Shown piece after piece: positions 1 through 7,716 of a stretch of 59,091 nt of DNA (its first letter is position 1; the number at the start of each line of letters is the position of its first letter). Where the stretch lies: the NCBI GenBank assembly GCA_038213005.1, contig JBBQTU010000003.1:1-59091 (forward strand). Direction: 5' to 3'. A model generated the notes under the pieces. It did not search any database. It saw only the letters and a list, made by a program, of their open reading frames with translations, and was not told the origin of the DNA. The translations under genes and the position numbers were made by a program. This DNA comes from JBBQTU01 sp038213005. GTDB taxonomy: Bacteria > Planctomycetota > Phycisphaerae > Tepidisphaerales > Tepidisphaeraceae.

Positions 1-24
1 GCACTGATGCCAACTTAAAATCGG

Positions 25-108
25 GGTGGCATGGCCAGATCGGTACTCCGAGATGGCCATGATGTCCGCCCCTTGCTCATTCCGGAGTACCGGCCTGAGC
101 ATGCCACC
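25..108. repeat. Imperfect inverted repeat, 26-bp arms
   Basis: The arms at 25-50 and 83-108 pair with 22 of 26 positions matching: nine identical bases at the outer end (GGTGGCATG), ten at the inner end (CGGTACTCCG) and a variable 7-base middle. The spacer is 32 bp. No gene is recognisable inside it. Such a repeat could be the residue of an insertion-sequence end, since TGGCATG-type blocks occur at some IS21-family ends, or a paired binding site. That interpretation is inference. Confidence 0.5.
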
Positions 109-136
109 CATGTTGATGGACTTCGGCCGCAGCACA

Positions 137-288
137 CTAGATGCGTCCCAGGAGCAGCAGGATCACCAAGATGGTGAGCACCAGGCCCAGCCCTCCGCTG
201 GTCCGTAGCCCCAGTTTCCGCTGTGCCCCCAGTTCGGTAGTGCGCCCACCAGCAGAAGGATCACGACAATCAGTAGAATCAGTCCCAT
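137..288 (-). pseudogene. DUF3309-family small membrane protein, frameshifted
   Basis: From an ATG at 288, preceded by a strong AAAGGAG site, the frame reads MGLILLIVVILLLVGALPNW and then a short Gly/Trp-rich linker ending WGYGP. The expected continuation, SGGLGLVLTILVILLLLGRI and a stop at 137, is present but in another frame. Restoring one base near 199-201 gives a 50-residue protein with two hydrophobic segments around a WGYGP-SGGLG hinge, which is the layout of DUF3309 proteins. Unrepaired, the first frame continues into an early stop. The function of the family is unknown. A sequencing error cannot be excluded. Confidence 0.6.
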
Positions 289-667
289 ATAGACTCCTTT
301 CGACACTCGAGACAGAAAGGCAAACAGGGCGCAATTCGATCACCCGTTGCACCCGCATCCTCCTCGGCCAAACGGCGGTATCCAAGCTCTGGCTACATCC
401 CGGCTCTGCCGGTGCTGCCCAATTGGTCTCCGTCATGTTTCTTTCCCTAGGGGGTGTCAGCCTCATTCCTGACACGCCAGCGGGGTTTTAGGGGAGCAGG
501 TGCGAAGGTCGGGTTAACAAAGTCAAAAAAGCGGACTGCAACTGAACACCCTCTCCGCGATCCAGCGGTGGCGGTCTTGAGCAACATTCTTCTCGCCGGG
601 ATGCGCGGCCTCTCCGGTCACTTTTTCGGCAAGTACCGGCGTGCTATCTCCGATTTAATCGGTGAGC
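289..667. other. Intergenic, no gene recognised
   Basis: Short open frames exist on both strands, but none has a recognisable protein pattern. The region contains the upstream sequence of the DUF3309-like gene (minus) and the downstream end of the TPR lipoprotein gene. No clear terminator hairpin or RNA gene was seen. Confidence 0.4.
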
Positions 668-1837
668 CTACCTTGCGCGTTTCATGAGCGAACGAGCCAG
701 TTCGTCGTCCGGCTTGATCTGGAGGGCTTTGGCGTAGTATTCCATCGCGAGGTCCTTCTTGCCGGCTCGCTCGTGCAGTAGACCGAGGAGGCAGAGGGAA
801 ACCGGGTCCTTGGGGTCGAGTTGGGCGGCCTTCTCCAGTGCCGTGATGGCGTCGGAGTTCAGGTTCTGCTTCATGCGGAGATAACCGAGGGCGATGTAGA
901 CCTGCGGGTTTTGCGGGTCGAGTGACAGGGCCCTTTTCAGGGCGGCCTCGCAGCGGTCCAGGTCGTTGAGGCGGATGGAGGCCTTTGCGACGCCCAGCCA
1001 GGCGACGACCAGGTTGGGCGAGCGATCGGCCGCGGTCTCAAACTCGGGTTTGGCAGCGCGGGCGTTGTCGAGCTGGAGATAGCACTCGCCCAGGAGCAGG
1101 CGTAGATCCGCGCGTTTGGCGAAGGCCTCGTCCTTTGTCAGGGCGGTGATCTCCTGGATGCAGTTCTGATACTGCTGGGCCCGAAACAGGGCGCGGATGT
1201 AGTGTTCGCGAATCTCGGGATCGTCGGGGGAGAGAATGGTCGCCTGCTGGAAGATCGCCACGGCGTCTTTGACGCGGTCACGCTGGAGATAGAGGCCGCC
1301 CAGCATGTCGCGCACCGACCCGCTGTGTTCGAAATAGGCCAGGCGGCCTTCGAGCAGGGAAGTGGCCTCGGCGGCTTGCCCGAGTTGGATCATCATCTCA
1401 GCCCTGGCCATCAGATACGACAGCTCGGCGGGCGACTTCTCCGAGGCCTTGGCGTAGTAGTCCAGAGCGACATTGGGCTTCTGCCAGCGCTGATAGACGA
1501 TTCCGCTGAAATAGTCGGCCTGGGCGTTCTTGGGATCGAGTGCCCGGATGGTGTCGAGTTCACCCTGGGCTGCCTCGAGGGCGGCGGCCTCGATATAGAT
1601 CTGGGCGGAGAGCAGGCGATAAGCCACGTTCTTGGGCTCAAGTTTCAGAGCCTCATTGATGGTCTTACGGGCGTCGGGCAGATTGCCATTCTTGTATTGC
1701 TCAGCGGCGAGGTTCCCCTGAACGGAAGCGCGGGCAGCGTTCCACTTGTCGTAGACTTCCTGTTTCTTTTTTGTCTGGCCGCACGCGGCCAAAGAAAGAC
1801 AGAGCGTCAGAATCACGCACCAGGTGAGACGTTGCAT
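668..1837 (-). CDS. TPR-repeat lipoprotein, pilus-assembly type
   Basis: A 389-residue protein. The chosen ATG at 1837 follows a GAGGAG site and begins a lipoprotein signal peptide with lipobox LAAC (Cys19), so the product should be acylated and membrane anchored. The rest is a chain of about nine or ten tetratricopeptide repeats, for example near the ends of units reading LDPKN, LDPQN and IKPDD. It lies just downstream of the secretin gene on the same strand. In type IV pilus systems, TPR lipoproteins of the PilF/PilW kind help the secretin multimerise in the outer membrane, and that role is inferred from context. A hairpin terminator separates it from the secretin, so it may be expressed at a different level. 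Confidence 0.8.
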   Translation of the reverse strand: MQRLTWCVILTLCLSLAACGQTKKKQEVYDKWNAARASVQGNLAAEQYKNGNLPDARKTINEALKLEPKNVAYRLLSAQIYIEAAALEAAQGELDTIRALDPKNAQADYFSGIVYQRWQKPNVALDYYAKASEKSPAELSYLMARAEMMIQLGQAAEATSLLEGRLAYFEHSGSVRDMLGGLYLQRDRVKDAVAIFQQATILSPDDPEIREHYIRALFRAQQYQNCIQEITALTKDEAFAKRADLRLLLGECYLQLDNARAAKPEFETAADRSPNLVVAWLGVAKASIRLNDLDRCEAALKRALSLDPQNPQVYIALGYLRMKQNLNSDAITALEKAAQLDPKDPVSLCLLGLLHERAGKKDLAMEYYAKALQIKPDDELARSLMKRAR

Positions 1838-1877
1838 GGGAACTCCTCGCGGCAACAACAGGGAGGCTCTACAAAAG

Positions 1878-1908
1878 GCATGGGCGGGCGTATTGGGCCC
1901 GCCCATGC
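1878..1908 (-). terminator. Intrinsic terminator or attenuator after the secretin gene
   Basis: A perfect 12-bp GC-rich stem (1878-1889 with 1897-1908) and a 7-base loop are followed on the minus strand by CCTTTTGT. It lies between the secretin stop and the start of the TPR lipoprotein, so read-through would set the ratio of the two products. Confidence 0.65.
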
Positions 1909-1925
1909 TGAGTTCACAAGGTCTT

Positions 1926-3752
1926 CTACTTGTTGACGGCGGGCGTGGTTGCCGCAGCGGCCTGGTCCATCATCACCTGACGCTGGACAAAGTAGCGAAT
2001 GCTGCTTTGATCGGCGGCGGCGATTTCCTGGCTGGAGACGGCTTCCTTCATGGCATAGGCTTCGGGGAAGACCGGACGCAGGGAGGTGGCACAGTCAAGG
2101 TACCACATCGCCTTTTCGCGATCGGGATACTTTTGGGACAGTTCGGTCTTGGCCTTGTCGTAAGACATCTCGGCCATGCGATCGCGGCTCCAGCACATCA
2201 TGCCCTTGCGGCTGCCGATGAGCATCTTGTCGGCACGCTCCTGCTGAGCCTTGGAGGCTTCGCTGTACTCGGTCTCGTTCTTGATGATGTGCGGGGTGAG
2301 GAGGATGATGACCTCCTGTCGCTCGAGCTGGTCGCTCTGGTCGCGGAAGAGCGCCCCGGCAAAGGGGATGTCGCCCAGGAGCGGGACCTGCGACCGGTTG
2401 ACGACGTTATTTTCGCGGAACAGTCCGCCGATGACGATCGTGTGTCCGTCTTTGACCAGCACGTTGGTGGTGATTTCGGTCGTCTGCTTGGATGGCAGGG
2501 CGTTTTGACCCTTCAGCGTGACGCTGCCGGTCGAGTCTTCGGGGTGAATGATCATGCGGACATAGCCATCGTTTGCGATGAACGGCTTGAAGATCAAACG
2601 CGTGCCGGTTTCAAGGTATTCAACTGTCTGCAGAGTCGAGGTCTGGGTGGTGGTCGTGGTCAGATAGCCATCCTTGCGGCCGACGATGACGATACCGGGC
2701 TGCCGGTTGAGGGACAACACCTTCGGATTGGCGAGCACGGTGGCATCGGTGACGGTCTCGAGTGCATTGATGAAGACGGCAACGTTGTCGTAGACGAGAC
2801 CGACGTTCAATCCGCCCTGGCGGGTGGTGTCTTTTACGCGCGTGCCGGTGGCGTTGTAGCCCTTGTCGACGACTCCGCCGGCGGTGGCGTTGTCGATGAT
2901 TTGCCCGTTGAGGGCCTGGCTGGTATTGCTGCCTGCAGCGGTGAGGCTCTGGAAGTCGACCCCGCCCAGCAGGGTGAAGTCGATGCCCAGGGCGTTGTTG
3001 TCATTCAACTTGGCTGCGAGGATGGTGGCTTCGATGAGGATCTGCTGCGGGCGACTGTCGAGTTCCTTGATCACCATCTTCACTTTGTCCATGACCTCGG
3101 GATAGTCATTGATGACGATCATCTCGCCGGCGGTGTTGCCGGTGTGCTCAACGGTCTTGGTGTCGCCGCTGATCTGGAACTCCTTGTCCTTGACGATGGC
3201 GATCTGTCCGTCGCCGCTGAGGACGGGCTTGATCATGTCCTGTGCGACGTCGCTGGTGCAGTAGTTGAGGCGGAAGACCTGCGAGACCATCACCCGCTCA
3301 CTCTTCTCGATCTTCATCAGTTCTTCGGCGGTGTAGACGTAGATGAAATTGCCCTTTTCGCGGTAGGCCAGACCATTCTGATGCAATACGGCGTCGAGCA
3401 GTTCCCGGGGCGAGACGTTGGAGAGGCTGGCGGAGATCGTGCCTTTGACATCTTTGGAAGGCAGGACATTTTTGCCGAGGAGGCCGGCCATCTGCTGGAG
3501 GAAGTCGCCGACGGGCTGATCGGTGACGCTGTAGAACTCGATCATGTTGCCGGCCGTCTTAATCTGCGGCTTGGTCAGGTCGGTGCCTGGCCTGGACTTT
3601 GGAGCCGCGGCGGCTGCGGCAAATGGATCGCCATCGGCGGGTTTGACGGCATCGGCCGGAGCCGCCGCGTCCTGCGCCTTGAGCACCTGAACGGTGTAAA
3701 CCGACGCCACAGCGGCCAGTAGTATGCCCGCAACTTTCGCCAACTTGCGCAT
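1926..3752 (-). CDS. Type II/IV secretin (GspD/PilQ family)
   Basis: A 608-residue outer-membrane secretin, the channel subunit of type IV pilus or type II secretion machines. The ATG at 3752 follows AAGGAGTC and starts a signal peptide (MRKLAKVAGILLAAVASVYT). A STN/N0-like domain follows at about residues 65-130 (QPVGDFLQQMAGLL), then N-domain segments, one with ELDSRPQQILIEATIL. The C-terminal secretin domain carries VLVKDGHTIVIGGLF and the VPLLGDIPFAGALFR signature. A further C-terminal tail of roughly 100 residues is helical and rich in acidic and basic residues, resembling a pilotin-binding or cap region. An upstream in-frame extension lacks secretin features and was not used. It belongs with the pilMNO-BTC genes 2 kb upstream, but a HAD gene and a terminator lie between them. 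Confidence 0.93.
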   Translation of the reverse strand: MRKLAKVAGILLAAVASVYTVQVLKAQDAAAPADAVKPADGDPFAAAAAAPKSRPGTDLTKPQIKTAGNMIEFYSVTDQPVGDFLQQMAGLLGKNVLPSKDVKGTISASLSNVSPRELLDAVLHQNGLAYREKGNFIYVYTAEELMKIEKSERVMVSQVFRLNYCTSDVAQDMIKPVLSGDGQIAIVKDKEFQISGDTKTVEHTGNTAGEMIVINDYPEVMDKVKMVIKELDSRPQQILIEATILAAKLNDNNALGIDFTLLGGVDFQSLTAAGSNTSQALNGQIIDNATAGGVVDKGYNATGTRVKDTTRQGGLNVGLVYDNVAVFINALETVTDATVLANPKVLSLNRQPGIVIVGRKDGYLTTTTTQTSTLQTVEYLETGTRLIFKPFIANDGYVRMIIHPEDSTGSVTLKGQNALPSKQTTEITTNVLVKDGHTIVIGGLFRENNVVNRSQVPLLGDIPFAGALFRDQSDQLERQEVIILLTPHIIKNETEYSEASKAQQERADKMLIGSRKGMMCWSRDRMAEMSYDKAKTELSQKYPDREKAMWYLDCATSLRPVFPEAYAMKEAVSSQEIAAADQSSIRYFVQRQVMMDQAAAATTPAVNK

Positions 3753-4250
3753 AACGGACTCCTTCTGAAAGTCTGACTGTCCACCCGGCTCGTCCGGAAC
3801 CCTCGGTCGAGATCGACTGGGAGGACTACCTGGGCATCTGAACAACAATTTAGAGGGCCTGCGGCAGCCATGTGCCCGCTGTCTACCGCGCCCCTGGCCT
3901 CGGCCAACTCCCATACCCTCGACTGAAGCCACCTCATCCATGACCGTCAGATCGCGGATGCTGTGTCTCAAGATAGCGGGTTCGACAATACATGTCCACG
4001 AAAAAACGAGAGATACATTCCTGTGTCTGGTACGCGACAGCCGATAATCACCTTCTCGATAGCGGCCGAGCCCGCTTTGGGGCAGTGGTTGAGGCTGCAT
4101 TCGCGGCGCGTACCGAGGGGGGGACAAATGAGGAGCCGAATAGCCCGCTGGCAGGTGTCACGGCGGGCGGGCCATATGCTAAGTAGAATCCGCATCCGTG
4201 TTAAGGCTTCGGCGCCCTTTTTCGGCTCTCTTGGTGTTCTTACGAACCTG
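3753..4250. other. Intergenic before the secretin, no gene recognised
   Basis: About 500 bp between the HAD gene end and the secretin start. Short frames here show no known protein pattern. The region presumably carries the secretin promoter on the minus strand, but no confident -35/-10 pair was found. Confidence 0.4.
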
Positions 4251-5195
4251 CTACCGGCCGCTGCCCATCATCAGCAGTGCGATCGTCAGCAATTCCAGCA
4301 CCACTGCCCAGAGCAGCATCGCCGTCATCGCCGCCGGATTGCCCCGCTGGATGAACGCTACGAAGATGCACGCCAGGGCGACCACCTGCACAATCCCGCC
4401 CAGCAGATTGCTGACCGAGAACTCCCCGACGGGCGGCCTCTTCTGCTTGCGCTGCTCCTCCAGGATGCTGCCTAGCGTGGCACGAATCCGTCCCAATTCC
4501 TGCGCCATGCGCGAATCCTGTGACACGCTGGTCGGCAATGTCTGCCCACCCCCGACCTGCCGCACACCTCCGCGCAGCGGCGGATGCGGGGCCTCGGTAA
4601 TCGAGTCGCCCAGCGACACGCAGTCCGCCGAAGAGATGATCTCCTGCGCATCCGCCATTGCCGCCACTTCAAAGTCCGGCCGAACCGCAGCCGCCTGCTC
4701 CGCCGCCGGTGACGCCGGCAGCGCCGAATCGCGAAACAGAATGGTCCGGCATCCCGCCGCGGCGCCGGCCTCGATATCTCGCCCCGCATCGCCGATCACC
4801 CAGCTTGACGGCAGGTCCAGTTCCATCTCATGGGCGGCCTTCAGGATCATTCCCGGCCTGGGCTTACGCAGCTCGGAATCCTTGCGGTATTGGTCCACCA
4901 CCGCCTCTGGGTGGAACGGGCAATACTCCTGACGATCGATCAGGGCCTCTGGATTCTCACGCTTAAGCAGCTCCGCCATGCGATCGTTCACGGCCCTGAC
5001 GGCCTCTTCGGTGAACAGGCCCCTCGCCACGCCGCTCTGGTTGCTGAATACAACCACGGCATAGCCCAGCCGCCGAACGGCGGCGATAAGATCCGCCGCA
5101 CCATCAATCAGGCGCACCTGGTCCTTGTCGCCCAGATAGCCGTCCGAGACGATCAGCGTGTTGTCACGATCAAGAAATACCGCCGGATGTTTCAT
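4251..5195 (-). CDS. HAD-IIIA phosphatase (GmhB-like) with C-terminal membrane helices
   Basis: A protein of 314 residues. Residues 1-160 form a histidinol/heptose-bisphosphate phosphatase type HAD domain: nucleophile motif FLDRDNTL (D8, D10), motif II VVFSNQSG, and a late acidic motif VIGDAGRDIEAG. GmhB enzymes normally bind zinc through a Cys-x-His-x7-Cys-x-Cys loop. Here only the first Cys/His part (CPFHP) remains and the later cysteines are replaced (DSELRKP). After a linker of about 85 residues, two hydrophobic helices (GGIVQVVALACIFVAFI and AMLLWAVVLELLTIALLMM) close the protein, so it is probably anchored in the inner membrane. An in-frame TTG at 5204 has a better-spaced SD and is an alternative start. 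A role linked to the flanking pilus genes is possible but unproven. Confidence 0.75.
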   Translation of the reverse strand: MKHPAVFLDRDNTLIVSDGYLGDKDQVRLIDGAADLIAAVRRLGYAVVVFSNQSGVARGLFTEEAVRAVNDRMAELLKRENPEALIDRQEYCPFHPEAVVDQYRKDSELRKPRPGMILKAAHEMELDLPSSWVIGDAGRDIEAGAAAGCRTILFRDSALPASPAAEQAAAVRPDFEVAAMADAQEIISSADCVSLGDSITEAPHPPLRGGVRQVGGGQTLPTSVSQDSRMAQELGRIRATLGSILEEQRKQKRPPVGEFSVSNLLGGIVQVVALACIFVAFIQRGNPAAMTAMLLWAVVLELLTIALLMMGSGR

Positions 5196-5333
5196 CGGCG
5201 TCAATTCTCGCCTTGCGCATTGCTGGGGGCAAGTCAGCCGACATCAGCCGACATCCGCCGTCCATCGCATGGGCTGCCTACCGATGCAGCAAAGGCGGCT
5301 CAAACTCCGTTCGCGAGCGCCGACCCAAACAAC

Positions 5334-5362
5334 ATGGCCTGCCCTTCAAGAAGGCAGGCCAT
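5334..5362 (-). terminator. Intrinsic terminator of the pilMNOPBTC operon
   Basis: A perfect 10-bp stem (5334-5343 with 5353-5362) lies downstream of the pilC stop codon on the minus strand and is followed there by GTTGTTTG. It is the natural end of the long pilus operon. Confidence 0.65.
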
Positions 5363-5414
5363 CCTGCGAATAAGTCGCAGTCTCTTAAAAGGTCAGGACC
5401 TCGCACACCGCAGC

Positions 5415-6626
5415 TCACTTAACGAGATTGCTCATCTTAAAGATCGGCAGGATGATGCTCATCGCGATAAACCCGACGACGCCGCCCATTGCCACGATCA
5501 TCATCGGCTCGATCATCGCCGTCACGTTCTTGATGACCGCGCGCAGTTCCCGGGCATAATACTCGCTGACCTCGTCCAGGACTTCGCCCAGTTTACCGGA
5601 TTCCTCGCCGGCCGAGATCATCTGAACCACCGGCCGGGGCAGCAGCGTGCTTCGTTGCAGCGGCATGCTGATCTTCTTGCCCTGCTTGACTGCGCCATAC
5701 ACGCCTCGCCACATCCGGCGATACAACAGGTTTCCGCTGATGTCCGCCGTGATGGCCAGGGTGTCCAGCATCGGCACGCCAGCGTTGATCAACTGCCCCA
5801 TCGTGTGCAGTGAGCGGTTGATATAAAGTGCCCGGAATAGCTTCTTGAAAACCGGTACCGACAGCTTCGTCCGGTCAAACCAGAGCCGCCCCGAATCAGT
5901 CTTCAGCAGCAGCGAGAAACCCCAGACCACCGCCACCGCGCCCAGCACGATCACATACCAGTATCCGATCATGAAGTCCGACATTGCCATCAGCAGCTTG
6001 GTCGGCCCCGGAAGCATCGCTTCCTTGCCCTTGAACAGAACCGTAAACCGGGGCAGGACAAACGTGAGCATGAACACCGTCGTCGTCACCGCCATAAAGC
6101 CAATGATCGCCGGATAGATCATCGCCCCGACCACCTGCGACCGGGTCTCGATCTGGACCAGGAGAAAGTTGGCGATTCGGTCCAGCATCCGACTGAATCC
6201 GCCCGACAACTCCGACGCCTTGACCATGTTGATGTACAGCGGCGAAAAGACCCGGGGATAGCGCATCAGGGCGTCGGAGAACTGCTTACCGCCCTCCACA
6301 TCCTTCCGCATCTGCTTGACCATCTCACGGAACTTCGGATTGGGAACCTGTGTCTCAATGCCCTCCAGCGCCGCGCGCAGGCTGATGCCTGCGCGGATCA
6401 TGACCGCCAACTGGCTCGTGAAGCTCTGGATATCCTTCAGCCCCGGGCCCAGCGAGAACTGGATCTGCCCTGACTTCGTGCTGGCGTCTTCCACCGGCGT
6501 CAGCGCCAGAATGTACTCGTTGCGGCCACGGATCATCTGGGCCGCAGCCCCCAGGCTCGTCGCCGTGATGAAACCCCCGGCGACCTGCCCCGTGGCGTTC
6601 TTTGACTCGTATTTGTATGTCGGCAT
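5415..6626 (-). CDS. Type IV pilus / type II secretion inner-membrane platform protein (PilC/GspF)
   Basis: A 403-residue platform protein that sits in the inner membrane and couples the assembly ATPases to the growing pseudopilus. It opens with MPTYKYESKNATGQ, usual for the family, and has two T2SSF domains: the first around residues 70-190 (LAVMIRAGISLRAALEG), the second around 275-395 (LINAGVPMLDTLAIT, SAGEESGKLGEVLDEVSEYY). Hydrophobic helices occur near 170-195, 220-245 and at the C-terminus (GVVGFIAMSIILPIF). It is the last gene of the operon, 31 bp after pilT. Confidence 0.93.
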   Translation of the reverse strand: MPTYKYESKNATGQVAGGFITATSLGAAAQMIRGRNEYILALTPVEDASTKSGQIQFSLGPGLKDIQSFTSQLAVMIRAGISLRAALEGIETQVPNPKFREMVKQMRKDVEGGKQFSDALMRYPRVFSPLYINMVKASELSGGFSRMLDRIANFLLVQIETRSQVVGAMIYPAIIGFMAVTTTVFMLTFVLPRFTVLFKGKEAMLPGPTKLLMAMSDFMIGYWYVIVLGAVAVVWGFSLLLKTDSGRLWFDRTKLSVPVFKKLFRALYINRSLHTMGQLINAGVPMLDTLAITADISGNLLYRRMWRGVYGAVKQGKKISMPLQRSTLLPRPVVQMISAGEESGKLGEVLDEVSEYYARELRAVIKNVTAMIEPMMIVAMGGVVGFIAMSIILPIFKMSNLVK

Positions 6627-6657
6627 ATCCCCTCATCAGCAAAACGACCGCCGAGCC

Positions 6658-7716
6658 TCAGGCCACCAGCGCCCGCTCCAGCTTCTCTGGATGCGCCGCC
6701 TGCGCCAGCGCATCTTCGCGCGTGATGTACCCGTTGACGTACAACTGACGAATCGAGTTATCCAGCGTCTGCATCCCCATCGATCGATTCGTCTCGATGA
6801 TGTTGCCCAGTTCGAAGATGCGGTTCTCACGAATGCAGTTTCTAATCGCCGGCGTGCATAGCATGATCTCCACTGCCGGGATCATCCCCGGCTGGTCACA
6901 CCGCTTGAACAGCGTCTGGCTGATCACCGCCTGCAGTGTGTTGGCCAGCATCGAACGGATCTGGTTCTGCTGGTCGCCGGGATAAATGTCGATGATGCGC
7001 TCGATCGTCTGCGGGCAGTTCATCGTGTGCAGCGTGCTGAACACCAGGTGGCCGGTTTCCGCCGCCGTAATCGCCGACGCCGTCGTCTCCAGGTCGCGCA
7101 TTTCACCGACCAGGATCGTATCGGGGTCCTGGCGCAGCACATGCCTGAGGCCCGACGCAAAGTCCGGCACGTCCTGACCGACCTCACGCTGCTCGATGGC
7201 GCATTTGTTGCTCACAAACGCGTATTCCACCGGGTCTTCCAGAGTGATGATGTGCCCTTGTTCACGCCGGTTAATCGCATCGATCATCCCGGCCAGCGTC
7301 GTGCTCTTGCCCGAACCCGTCGGCCCGGTCACCAGCACCAGCCCGCGAGCCAGGAACGTCAGCTTGTGAATGATTTCCGGGAGATAGAGTTGATCCAGCG
7401 AGCGGATCTTGTCGTAGATCGTACGAAACGCCAGACCCACGGTGGCGCGTTGCCAGTGGGCGTTGACGCGGAATCGGCCCACGCCTCGGATCTCGTGCGA
7501 AAAATCCAGGTCTTTGGACGTGGCGAACTCATCGACTCGCTTGGCCCCCACCAGCCCAAGCAGCACCGACTGGGCATATTCCTGGGTGACGATCGGAAAA
7601 TCCGTCGGCGTCACCACCGTATGAATGCGAAACAGCGGCGGCATTCCCACCACAATGTGGACGTCCGACGCATGGGCGCTGATCGAAGCCTTGAGTATCT
7701 CGTCAATATGAATCAT
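6658..7716 (-). CDS. pilT: Type IV pilus retraction ATPase (PilT)
   Basis: A 352-residue hexameric secretion ATPase of the PilT class. It shows Walker A GPTGSGKSTT (about residues 130-139), the Asp-box EDPVEYAF, Walker B VGEMRDLETT, and the AIRNCIREN motif that distinguishes PilT from extension ATPases. The start codon overlaps the pilB stop in an ATGA, so the two are translationally coupled. Presence of a PilT argues for a retractable pilus rather than a pure type II secretion system. Confidence 0.92.
   Translation of the reverse strand: MIHIDEILKASISAHASDVHIVVGMPPLFRIHTVVTPTDFPIVTQEYAQSVLLGLVGAKRVDEFATSKDLDFSHEIRGVGRFRVNAHWQRATVGLAFRTIYDKIRSLDQLYLPEIIHKLTFLARGLVLVTGPTGSGKSTTLAGMIDAINRREQGHIITLEDPVEYAFVSNKCAIEQREVGQDVPDFASGLRHVLRQDPDTILVGEMRDLETTASAITAAETGHLVFSTLHTMNCPQTIERIIDIYPGDQQNQIRSMLANTLQAVISQTLFKRCDQPGMIPAVEIMLCTPAIRNCIRENRIFELGNIIETNRSMGMQTLDNSIRQLYVNGYITREDALAQAAHPEKLERALVA

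Noticed and set aside
1824..3722. A 632-codon plus-strand frame over the secretin
   Set aside because: It is antisense to a clear secretin and has no start signal or domain.
3753..4127. N-terminal extension of the secretin frame
   Set aside because: The signal peptide and SD sequence begin at 3752; the extension has no family similarity.
5229..5252. Tandem CAGCCGACAT pair between the HAD gene and the terminator
   Set aside because: Only two 10-base units, with no further structure, so it is likely chance.
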